From: Eubacteriales bacterium
Lineage (GTDB): Bacteria > Bacillota_A > Clostridia > Lachnospirales > Lachnospiraceae
DNA length: 13,759 nt
Direction: 5' to 3'
NCBI GenBank assembly: GCA_030533315.1
Contig: JAUNJL010000062.1
Coordinates: 1 to 13,759, forward strand
Part shown: positions 1-6,643 of the stretch, piece after piece
Layout of the letters: each line of letters opens with the position of its first letter
Position numbering within the stretch: position 1 is the first letter of the stretch
The notes under the pieces: model-generated
The model's database searches: none
Told to the model about the DNA's origin: nothing
Seen by the model: only the letters and a program-made list of their open reading frames with translations
Made by a program: the position numbers and the translations under genes

Positions 1-33
1 AAGGTTAAACGTAGTTTTAGCAACAAAAAACAA

Positions 34-52
34 GGTAGTATTTGACACTACC
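34..52. promoter_or_regulatory. Perfect inverted repeat upstream of the deaminase gene
   Basis: GGTAGT and ACTACC (6 bp each) flank a 7-nt spacer, ending 23 nt before the deaminase ATG. A TTGACA hexamer lies inside the dyad (42-47), but no -10 box follows at a suitable distance, so it does not form a visible promoter. The dyad could be an operator or a small RNA stem-loop in the leader. There is no T-run, so it is not a terminator. Only the symmetry is seen; a regulatory role is inference. Confidence 0.35.
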
Positions 53-75
53 ATACAGATAAGAGAGGTGTTTTT

Positions 76-561
76 ATGGCTTACCGATCCCACGAATTTT
101 ATTTAAGAAGGTGTATCCAGATCTCCAGGGAGGCGAGGGAAGGGGGAAACACGCCCTTTGGCGCTCTTCTGGCGGGGCCGGAAGGGGAGATTCTGATGGA
201 GCAGGGAAATGTTGAGATCACGGACAGGGTATGTACAGGACATGCGGAAACTACTTTGGCGGCCAGGGCTTCCCACGCTTACGACAAGGATTTTTTGTGG
301 AAATGTACTCTTTATACGACGGCCGAGCCCTGTGCCATGTGTGCAGGAGCCATATATTGGGCGAATATTGGCCGGGTGGTTTACGGCATGACGGAAAAAA
401 GGCTTTTGGAGCTGACGGGAAGCAACCAGCAAAATCCTACCTTTGACCTGCCGTGCAGGGATGTTTTCCGAAGGGGACAGAAGGATATCCAGGTGATCGG
501 CCCCATTCCCGAGATTGAGCAGGAAGCTGCCCTCGTCCATGAGGGCTACTGGGAGTCTTGA
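76..561 (+). CDS. Nucleoside deaminase (guanine/cytosine-deaminase superfamily)
   Basis: A 161-residue cytosolic zinc hydrolase of the CMP/dCMP-deaminase superfamily, expected to remove the amino group of a purine or pyrimidine base or nucleoside. The zinc signature is complete: H56-A-E58 supplies the first ligand and the proton-shuttling glutamate, and P85-C86-A-M-C89 supplies the two cysteine ligands. The N-terminal G-N-T-P-F-G-A segment (24-30) is typical of the guanine deaminase/tRNA adenosine deaminase branch. Length is normal for a single-domain deaminase. The ATG is preceded by an AGAGAGGTG ribosome binding site (62-70). The histidine kinase gene starts 3 nt after the stop, so the two are probably co-translated. 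Placement beside a nucleoside importer favours salvage of an imported base over tRNA editing. The exact substrate cannot be read from sequence alone. Confidence 0.88.
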   Translation: MAYRSHEFYLRRCIQISREAREGGNTPFGALLAGPEGEILMEQGNVEITDRVCTGHAETTLAARASHAYDKDFLWKCTLYTTAEPCAMCAGAIYWANIGRVVYGMTEKRLLELTGSNQQNPTFDLPCRDVFRRGQKDIQVIGPIPEIEQEAALVHEGYWES

Positions 562-564
562 TAC

Positions 565-2070
565 ATGGAGGAGGTCAGTAAGGAAAAGAAAAGAGGGCGG
601 ATATACGCTTTTGCCCTCTGCTCCGGGCTGTTTGTTTTTTTGCTGCTTCTGGGTATTATCATTTTTTATCTGAACCAAAACAAAAAGGCCCAAAGCCTTC
701 ATATGGAATACATTGCCAGAACCATCGAGGCGGATACCTATGAGGTTCTTTTATCCCAGATGGCAAAATGTCAGGTGCTGGAGGCTTATCTGATTGAGAC
801 TGGCGGGAGCTTTGACACCTTTGCCCCCATCGCAGAGGGACTTTTGGAGGACAAGGTGATCCGCAGCCTGATCTTTGCCCCTGAGAGTATTGTAAGGGGC
901 ATTTACCCTACGGAGGGGAACGAGCCCGTCATGGGTCTTGACCTTACCAGCAACGGGCTGGGAAACCGGGAAGCGGTGGCAGCCATCGAAAAGGGAGATC
1001 TGTTTTTGGCGGGGCCCTTTGAGCTGGTGGAGGGCGGCATGGGAGTCTGCGGGCGATTGCCGGTTTACCTGGAAAACGAGCAGGGCGAAAAGGATTATTG
1101 GGGTCTGGTATGTCTGACTCTCAATTACCCTGATCTTTTTCAGAACAACCCTATCTGGCATATCCGGGATCAGGGCTTTGCCGGTGAGATCTGGCGCATC
1201 AATCCAGACGACGGGCTGAAGCAGGTGATCCTGGAAACCCAGGGCGGCATTCCCCAGGACGCCTCTGCGGAGGATTATCAGATTTCCATGTTTCACGCCC
1301 AGTGGATCCTCAGCCTGGCGCCCCTTCCCAAATGGTACAACAAGGCGGGAGCGTATCTGTGCTTCCTGGGAAGCGTCCTGGCGGGAGTTTTGGTGGGATT
1401 TGCCACTTATATCACGGGAACCCTGCAAAGGGTCAAGGCGGAGGAGACGGTGCGGAAGATACACGACCTTCAAAGGCAGCTGGAGCTGGAGCAGACGAAC
1501 AATCTTTTGGGACAGATCAGCTCCCACTTTTTCTACCATACTCTGAATGCTCTCCAGGCCCTTATTTTGCTGAAGCCCTCCGCCGCCTACAAGATGGCCG
1601 AGGATTTTTCCAAATATCTGCGCTTCAATATTGATGCCATCACCGTATACGGAGGCCTGGTCTCCTTTAAAAGAGAGCTGAGGGCGGTCAGGGCTTATGC
1701 GGAGATCAATGAAGAACAGCTGGGGGATAGGCTCAGGGTTTTATTTTGTGTTCCGGACGTGGATTTTGATATTCCTGTCCTTACCTTACAGCCCATTGTG
1801 GAAAACGCCATTCTCCATGGCATTAAGCCGAAGGTGCACGGAGGCACGGTCACCATTTCCCTGAAGGAAAGGGAGGACGCCTGGGAGGTTACCGTGGAGG
1901 ACGACGGCGTTGGATTTGATACGGCGCTTCCTCAAAAAGAGGAGTCCATTGGCATGAAAAATGTAAAAAAGCGGATCTCCGGTTATGCAGGATGCTCAAT
2001 GCATGTGGAAAGTCATCCGGGTGTGGGGACAAAAGTTATACTTATTTATCAAAAAAAATTGAAAAAATGA
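565..2070 (+). CDS. CHASE-domain sensor histidine kinase, LytS/YesM type
   Basis: A 501-residue membrane sensor kinase. Order of parts: short basic cytoplasmic N-terminus; transmembrane helix about 13-36; extracellular region of about 220 residues resembling a CHASE domain (conserved G-L-D-L near the centre, then the alternating G-P-F-E-L-V-E-G-G stretch); second transmembrane helix about 261-287; short coiled coil; His_kinase domain with phospho-acceptor H321 in S-S-H-F-F-Y-H-T-L-N; and a HATPase with N-box E413-N414, G1 box D447-G-V-G and G2 box G-V-G-T-K. All catalytic motifs are present. CHASE domains bind small molecules outside the cell; the plant cytokinin receptors bind adenine derivatives this way. 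The ATG is 3 nt after the deaminase stop, with GGGAG 551-555 as a modest ribosome binding site. Its likely partner is the response regulator at 2144. A purine ligand is inference from context. Confidence 0.88.
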   Translation: MEEVSKEKKRGRIYAFALCSGLFVFLLLLGIIIFYLNQNKKAQSLHMEYIARTIEADTYEVLLSQMAKCQVLEAYLIETGGSFDTFAPIAEGLLEDKVIRSLIFAPESIVRGIYPTEGNEPVMGLDLTSNGLGNREAVAAIEKGDLFLAGPFELVEGGMGVCGRLPVYLENEQGEKDYWGLVCLTLNYPDLFQNNPIWHIRDQGFAGEIWRINPDDGLKQVILETQGGIPQDASAEDYQISMFHAQWILSLAPLPKWYNKAGAYLCFLGSVLAGVLVGFATYITGTLQRVKAEETVRKIHDLQRQLELEQTNNLLGQISSHFFYHTLNALQALILLKPSAAYKMAEDFSKYLRFNIDAITVYGGLVSFKRELRAVRAYAEINEEQLGDRLRVLFCVPDVDFDIPVLTLQPIVENAILHGIKPKVHGGTVTISLKEREDAWEVTVEDDGVGFDTALPQKEESIGMKNVKKRISGYAGCSMHVESHPGVGTKVILIYQKKLKK

Positions 2071-2083
2071 CAAAAAATAGTGT

Positions 2084-2114
2084 AAAGCGTACGGTTCCCG
2101 TACGCTTTGTTTGT
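2084..2114 (+). terminator. Stem-loop after the sensor kinase, probable terminator or attenuator
   Basis: A perfect 11-bp stem (2084-2094 with 2098-2108) around a 3-nt TTC loop begins 13 nt after the kinase stop. The tail is GTTTGTT, a weak T-tract, so termination may be incomplete and some read-through into the regulator gene is possible. The stem contains CGTACG palindromes and would also work as a DNA operator just upstream of the next -10 box. The fold is seen directly; its efficiency is unknown. Confidence 0.7.
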
Positions 2115-2120
2115 TATAAT
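2112..2120 (+). promoter_or_regulatory. Extended -10 promoter for the regulator-importer operon
   Basis: TG-T-TATAAT is a perfect sigma-A -10 hexamer (2115-2120) with the TG extension one base upstream. No good TTGACA sits 17 bp upstream, where the sequence falls inside the terminator stem, so the extended -10 would have to compensate or an activator would be needed. The predicted start is near 2127, giving a leader of under 20 nt before the GTG at 2144. The overlap with the preceding stem-loop is notable. Confidence 0.6.
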
Positions 2121-2143
2121 GTATAAAAATCGGAGGTGATGGA

Positions 2144-2968
2144 GTGAAGACGATTCTGGTTGACGACATGCTGTTGGATCTGCAGCTGTTTGAGCTGAAA
2201 TGTGCGGATATGCCAGAGTTTGAGATCGTGGGGAAATTTACCGATCCTCAGGAGGCCGTGGCCTACGCAGAAAAAAATGTTGTGGATTTTGCGGTTCTGG
2301 ACATTGATATGCCAGGGATGGACGGTATGTCTGCGGCCCGCCGTCTGCGCAGCCTGCGCTCGGATATCATTATCGTGTTTGCCACCGCCCATCCCAGATT
2401 TGCGGTGGATGCGCTGAAAATGAAGGCGGACTACATCATATTCAAGCCATTTGACAGAGAGGATATCATGGATGTGCTGGAAAGGGCAAAGCTTTTTCAC
2501 CAACGGCAAAAGAAGAGGTTTTACTTTCACACCTTTGGTCTGTTTGATATGCTGGTGGACGGTGTTCCTGTCAAATTTCGCTCGAAAAAGGCCAAGGAGC
2601 TGATGGCCTTTTGCGTGTACCGAAACGGGCACTCTGTTTCCATCCATGAAATGGTGGAGCATCTGTGGGGGGAGGAAGCCGCAGATTCCCAGGAGAGCAC
2701 AGGCTACCGAAGAGTCATTAAGGAGCTCTCCGATACCTTGAAGGATATCGGCGGAGAAGAATTGCTGGTGAGAAGCCGGGGCAGCTTACAGATCCGTATG
2801 GAGCTGGCGGATTCTGATTATCAGGAATTTATGAGCGGGAGCCTGGATGCCTGCTGCAAGTTCCAGGGAAGCTTTATGGAACAGTATTCCTGGGGGGAGG
2901 CCGCGGTCTATGCCCTGGAGGAGCAAAAAAGTATCAGGATGGCTGAAATCCGAAGGAGAAACCTATAG
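2144..2968 (+). CDS. Response regulator with SARP-like winged-helix output domain
   Basis: A 274-residue two-component regulator. The receiver domain (about 1-115) has the acidic pair D7/D8, phospho-acceptor D53 in L-D-I-D-M-P, T81 and K101 in F-K-P-F. The output (about 125-210) is a winged helix of the OmpR/SARP class: it opens with Y-F-H-T-F-G-L-F and has a recognition-helix region around the H-L-W-G-E and R-R-V-I-K-E-L segments. It is followed by a short helical tail (about 220-270) resembling the first part of a bacterial transcriptional activation (BTAD) domain, here truncated. The start is GTG, chosen because GGAGG (2132-2136) lies 7 nt upstream. LytS-type kinases more often pair with LytTR regulators, so this pairing is less usual. 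The ABC genes start 17 nt downstream, so it probably controls them and itself. The DNA target is unknown. Confidence 0.87.
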   Translation: MKTILVDDMLLDLQLFELKCADMPEFEIVGKFTDPQEAVAYAEKNVVDFAVLDIDMPGMDGMSAARRLRSLRSDIIIVFATAHPRFAVDALKMKADYIIFKPFDREDIMDVLERAKLFHQRQKKRFYFHTFGLFDMLVDGVPVKFRSKKAKELMAFCVYRNGHSVSIHEMVEHLWGEEAADSQESTGYRRVIKELSDTLKDIGGEELLVRSRGSLQIRMELADSDYQEFMSGSLDACCKFQGSFMEQYSWGEAAVYALEEQKSIRMAEIRRRNL

Positions 2969-2985
2969 AAAGGGAGGAGATACGA

Positions 2986-4494
2986 TTGGAGGAAATGCTG
3001 CGGATAGAGCACATAAGTAAACGGTTTGGCAATTTTTATGCAAATAAAGACATCAGCCTTTCTGTTTACCGGGGCGAGGTTCTGACCCTTCTGGGAGAAA
3101 ACGGGGCTGGAAAATCGACGCTGATGAACATCCTCATCGGCCTGTACCAGCCCACGGAGGGGAAGATCTTTTTTAATGGCCAGGAGGTCAAGATCGATTC
3201 CCCCAGCCAGGCTGTCAAGCTGGGCATTGGCATGGTTCACCAACACTTTATGCTGGTGGAGGCCATGACCGTTTTTGAAAACATTATCTTGGGGGACAAG
3301 CATTCCACAAGCTTTTTTGTAAAGCGGGAGGAGCGGCGCAAAGAGATCGAGGAGCTGTCAAAAAAATACGGGCTGGAGGTTCAGCTGGACGCAAGGATCA
3401 CCGATATCTCCGTAGGCGAGCAGCAGAGAGTGGAGATCCTGAAGGCCCTTTATCACGGAGCATCCCTCCTGATCCTGGACGAGCCCTCCGCTGCCCTGAC
3501 GGATATTGAGGTGGAAGGACTGTTCCGCATTATCAAAAAGCTGATCGCCGAGGATAAAAGCGTGATCTTTATCAGCCATAAAATGCGGGAGGTTCTTCAC
3601 ATTTCGGACAGGATCGTGATCCTGAGGGCCGGCATGGTTGCGGGAATGGTGAACAGCGACGAGACGGATGGTCAGCTGCTGGCAAATATGATGATCGGAA
3701 GGGAGCTTTCCAGCTCCAGGTATGAGAAAAAGTCGTCGGACGCTTCTCCGGTCGTCTGTCTTTCTCACATCAAATACCATGAGTATTCCAAGCACAACGG
3801 TCTGGCGGACATTTCCATGGAGATCCGCCCCGGCGAGATCGTGGGGATCGCAGGCGTGGACGGAAACGGGCAGACTCAGCTGGCACAGGTGATCACCGGC
3901 GTGATCCGGCCGGACGAGGGCAGCCTTCATCTGTCCGGCAGCCAGGTATCCCTTTTTCAGCCCCTGGCCTTTTTGGACAGCGGGGTTGCCCATGTGCCTG
4001 AGGATCGGAACCTTCAGGGACTGGTGGGGGATATGAGCATTGCGGAAAACATGGTGCTGCGTACCACCTCCGCCAGCCAGTTCAGCGCAGGGAAGGGCTT
4101 GTTCCTGAAAAAATCTGCTATCAACTCCTACGCTAAGACTTTGGCAAAGAAATACGATGTTCGCTGTACCTCCATCGGACAGGAGGTGCGAAGCCTTTCC
4201 GGTGGCAACCAGCAGAAGGTTATCCTGGCCAGGGAGTTGGAGTCCCAGCCGGAGCTGCTCGTTATGGTTCATCCCACAAGGGGCTTGGATATCGGAGCCA
4301 CCAGGTTTGTTCACGATCAGATGATCGCCGCCAGGGAGCGGGGGGTGGGGATCCTGCTGATCAGTGCGGATTTCGATGAGGTGTTGGAGATGTCAGACCG
4401 GATCCTGGTGATGTTTGAGGGACAGATCATGGGAGAGTTCTCTGGGGAAAATCCACCTATCGAAGAAATCAGTATGGCTATGACGGGAAAGTAA
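2986..4494 (+). CDS. Nucleoside ABC importer, duplicated ATP-binding protein (NupO/YufO-like)
   Basis: A 502-residue protein with two fused ATPase domains that powers a BMP-type nucleoside importer on the cytoplasmic face. Domain 1 has Walker A G37-E-N-G-A-G-K-S-T45, signature I-S-V-G-E-Q-Q and Walker B L-L-I-L-D-E-P. Domain 2 has a degenerate Walker A (G290-V-D-G-N-G-Q-T, with Q296 replacing lysine), an intact L-S-G-G-N-Q-Q-K signature (404-411) and H429 where the catalytic glutamate would be, in H-P-T-R-G-L-D. The degenerate second site and the P-T-R-G-L-D motif are typical of the RbsA/YufO class, so composite site 1 carries the ATPase activity. The start is TTG 2986, with GGGAGGAG 6-7 nt upstream; an ATG at 2995 lies too close to any ribosome binding site. 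The order of the following permeases matches the Bacillus nupNOPQ cluster except for the binding protein. Confidence 0.92.
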   Translation: MEEMLRIEHISKRFGNFYANKDISLSVYRGEVLTLLGENGAGKSTLMNILIGLYQPTEGKIFFNGQEVKIDSPSQAVKLGIGMVHQHFMLVEAMTVFENIILGDKHSTSFFVKREERRKEIEELSKKYGLEVQLDARITDISVGEQQRVEILKALYHGASLLILDEPSAALTDIEVEGLFRIIKKLIAEDKSVIFISHKMREVLHISDRIVILRAGMVAGMVNSDETDGQLLANMMIGRELSSSRYEKKSSDASPVVCLSHIKYHEYSKHNGLADISMEIRPGEIVGIAGVDGNGQTQLAQVITGVIRPDEGSLHLSGSQVSLFQPLAFLDSGVAHVPEDRNLQGLVGDMSIAENMVLRTTSASQFSAGKGLFLKKSAINSYAKTLAKKYDVRCTSIGQEVRSLSGGNQQKVILARELESQPELLVMVHPTRGLDIGATRFVHDQMIAARERGVGILLISADFDEVLEMSDRILVMFEGQIMGEFSGENPPIEEISMAMTGK

Positions 4495-4509
4495 GGAGGC
4501 TAGGATAAA

Positions 4510-5583
4510 ATGGAAAAATTAAAGAAAAATGCAGCCAATTTTTTGGTTCCTTTGTTATCCATCATTTTGGCGTTCCTGATCGGTTCTGTCATTATGATGG
4601 CTCAGGGAGCGAATCCGGCGGTTGCCCTGGCTGCCTTGTTTCGAGGCGCCTTTGGCTCCTCTGCCAGCATCGGCACCACCCTGAACAAGTCGACCCCTTT
4701 GATCTTCACCGCACTGTGCGCCTGCTTTGCCTACAAATGCGGCGTGTTTAACCTGGGTGGAGAGGGACAGTTCCTGTTTGGAGCCACAATCAGCTTCTGC
4801 ATTCTCTCTCTGACCGGGATCAAGGGGATGCCAGGGATCCTTTTGGCAATCCTGACAGGGACTGCCGCAGGGGCGTTTTGGGGGCTGATCCCCGGGATCC
4901 TGAAGATTACCAGGGGGCTGAATGAAATGATCATCTCCATCATGCTGAACTATGTGGCCACCCTGTTCATGGGTGTCATTTACACCAGCTGGATCCGGGA
5001 TGCCAACATGCCTCAGACTCCTTCTGTGGATGAATCTGTCATGCTTTCCAGAGTCGTTCCCAATATGCGATTCACATGGTCTTTCGTTCTTGCCGTCCTT
5101 CTGGGACTGATCCTTTACTACTGCCTGTACTGGACGTCCTTTGGCTTTAAGCTGCGGGCGGTGGGGTTAAATATGACGGCCAGCCGTTTTAATGGTTTTC
5201 CGGTGAAAAGATACGTGCTCACCAGCTTTATCGTCTCCGGGGCCATCGCCGGGATGGGGGGCGCTGCGGATCTTCTGGGAACTCAATACCGCCTGATCAA
5301 TGGGTATGGGGCCGGATATGGCTTTGACGGAGTGGCCATGGCCCTGATCGCCCAGCTGCATCCCGTGGCGGCCGTCGTGGTGGCCATCTTCTTTGCGGCC
5401 CTCAGAGTGGGTTCCACCTCCATGCAGGTGGCCACAGGCGTTCCAACCAGCGTGTCGGACATTATACAGGCACTGGTCATTGTATTTTCAGTCGCTGGCA
5501 TGGCTTTGACAAAACTGCCGGAGTTTCAGGCGTTCCGTATGCGTTTTGGCGGTAAAAAGGAAAAGGAGGCAGGTAAGGTATGA
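4510..5583 (+). CDS. Nucleoside ABC importer permease 1 (NupP/YufP-like)
   Basis: A 357-residue polytopic membrane protein, one half of the importer channel. It opens with a basic tail and a strong hydrophobic helix (about 10-32), and several more membrane helices follow. Family markers include Y-K-C-G-V-F-N-L-G-G-E-G-Q near residue 75-88 and G-L-N-E-M-I-I-S-I-M-L-N-Y near 136-148, the conserved loop of the BPD_transp_2 permeases that contacts the ATPase. Length is usual for the family. The ATG has GGAGG at 4496-4500, immediately after the ATPase stop. Its last codons overlap the start of the next permease by 4 nt, indicating translational coupling and a fixed heterodimer. Confidence 0.92.
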   Translation: MEKLKKNAANFLVPLLSIILAFLIGSVIMMAQGANPAVALAALFRGAFGSSASIGTTLNKSTPLIFTALCACFAYKCGVFNLGGEGQFLFGATISFCILSLTGIKGMPGILLAILTGTAAGAFWGLIPGILKITRGLNEMIISIMLNYVATLFMGVIYTSWIRDANMPQTPSVDESVMLSRVVPNMRFTWSFVLAVLLGLILYYCLYWTSFGFKLRAVGLNMTASRFNGFPVKRYVLTSFIVSGAIAGMGGAADLLGTQYRLINGYGAGYGFDGVAMALIAQLHPVAAVVVAIFFAALRVGSTSMQVATGVPTSVSDIIQALVIVFSVAGMALTKLPEFQAFRMRFGGKKEKEAGKV

Positions 5584-6509
5584 CGGGATCAGTGATTTAT
5601 AATATTTTGTTGGCCACCGTGCGGATGGCGGTGCCCCTATTGTTCATTGCCCTTGCAGAGCTGTATTCGGAGAGGGCTGGTATGGTAAACATCGGGCTGG
5701 AGGGGCTGGCCGCCGTGGGAGCTCTTGGCGGGTTCATGCTGACCTTCCTGACGGGGAACACCTGGCTGGGGATTCTCTGCGGCGCGGCTGCCGGGGTGGC
5801 CGTCAACATGGTTTATGCCTTCGCCACCATCACCCTTTGCGCCAACCACACGGTGTACGGGATGGCGATCAATATTTTGGCGCCTGCTCTTGCTTCCTTT
5901 ATCTACCGCATTTATTTCGGAGCGGGCAGTTCCCTGACCCAGGTGGCACTGATGGAGGGGATCGGCATTCCAGTGCTGAAGGACATTCCCTTTTTAGGGG
6001 AGCTTCTCTTTAATCAGACACCCATGGTCTACATCGCTTTCGGCCTTGTCATTTTTACCTCGGTCTTTTTTAACAAGAGTCAGCCGGGGCTGAATTACAG
6101 GTCCGTGGGGGAGCATCCCAAGGCTGCTGCCACATTGGGGATCCCGGTCATCCGCATCAAGTACATTTCCTGTATCATTTGCGGCGCCCTGGCAGGGATC
6201 GGAGGGGCTTACCTGACCACTTGCTATTCCACCACCTACACGGAGGGGATCGTATCGGGAAGAGGCTTTATTGCGCTGGCCGCAGTTATTTTTGGGCGCT
6301 GGACGGGGAAGGGCGTACTTACGGCCTGTCTGTTTTTCGGTCTGTGTGATGCCCTTCAGATCCGTCTTCAGGTGTCAAGTCTTGGAATACCCTACCAGTT
6401 TTTCCAGATGATCCCTTATGCGGCCACCGTCCTGGTCCTGGCCATCGTGGGATCGAAAAATTCAGGGCCCAAGGCAAATGGACTTCCCTATCGTAAAGAA
6501 GAGCGTTAA
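5580..6509 (+). CDS. Nucleoside ABC importer permease 2 (NupQ/YufQ-like)
   Basis: A 309-residue polytopic membrane protein, the second half of the channel. Its start overlaps the upstream stop as ATGA; AGGAGG (5564-5569) lies within the upstream gene. Diagnostic segments are Y-S-E-R-A-G-M-V-N-I-G-L-E-G (about 29-42) and, near the C-terminus, S-G-R-G-F-I-A-L-A-A-V-I-F-G-R-W, both characteristic of the second permease of BMP/YufPQ importers and of related BPD_transp_2 proteins. It is slightly shorter than its partner, as in other such pairs. It should assemble with the permease at 4510 and the ATPase at 2986. The binding protein gene follows after a 134-nt gap. Confidence 0.92.
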   Translation: MTGSVIYNILLATVRMAVPLLFIALAELYSERAGMVNIGLEGLAAVGALGGFMLTFLTGNTWLGILCGAAAGVAVNMVYAFATITLCANHTVYGMAINILAPALASFIYRIYFGAGSSLTQVALMEGIGIPVLKDIPFLGELLFNQTPMVYIAFGLVIFTSVFFNKSQPGLNYRSVGEHPKAAATLGIPVIRIKYISCIICGALAGIGGAYLTTCYSTTYTEGIVSGRGFIALAAVIFGRWTGKGVLTACLFFGLCDALQIRLQVSSLGIPYQFFQMIPYAATVLVLAIVGSKNSGPKANGLPYRKEER

Positions 6510-6553
6510 TAAAAAAGAACCCTAATAGGGCAAAACTCCAGGGTCTGCATCCG

Positions 6554-6597
6554 CCTGGCCTTTGTCTGACGGTTTTGTGGGCAAAGGCTCCGGCAGG
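6554..6597 (+). other. Intercistronic stem-loop before the binding-protein gene
   Basis: In the 134 nt between permease 2 and the lipoprotein, GCCTTTG (6558-6564) pairs perfectly with CAAAGGC (6582-6588). CCTG/CAGG (6554-6557 and 6594-6597) extends the stem beyond a 5-nt bulge. No T-tract follows. No convincing promoter is seen in the gap. A processing or mRNA-stabilising role that would favour high expression of the binding protein is inference; a pause or partial-attenuation site is the alternative. Confidence 0.45.
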
Positions 6598-6643
6598 TGT
6601 CTTTTGGGAGCTTTGCAAAACATAAAAAAGGAGGATCATGAAC

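Noticed and set aside
1..45. Possible C-terminal tail of an upstream gene (frame 1 open to TGA at 43-45)
   Set aside because: Only 14 codons, basic and low-complexity, with no recognisable family; any frame could be open this far by chance.
103..702. 199-residue open frame on the minus strand opposite the deaminase and kinase start
   Set aside because: It is a shadow of two well-supported genes, has no family features and has no ribosome binding site.
3358..4314. 318-residue minus-strand open frame inside the ABC ATPase gene
   Set aside because: Shadow frame within a gene with complete ABC motifs; the translation is low in hydrophobic periodicity and unlike any known protein.
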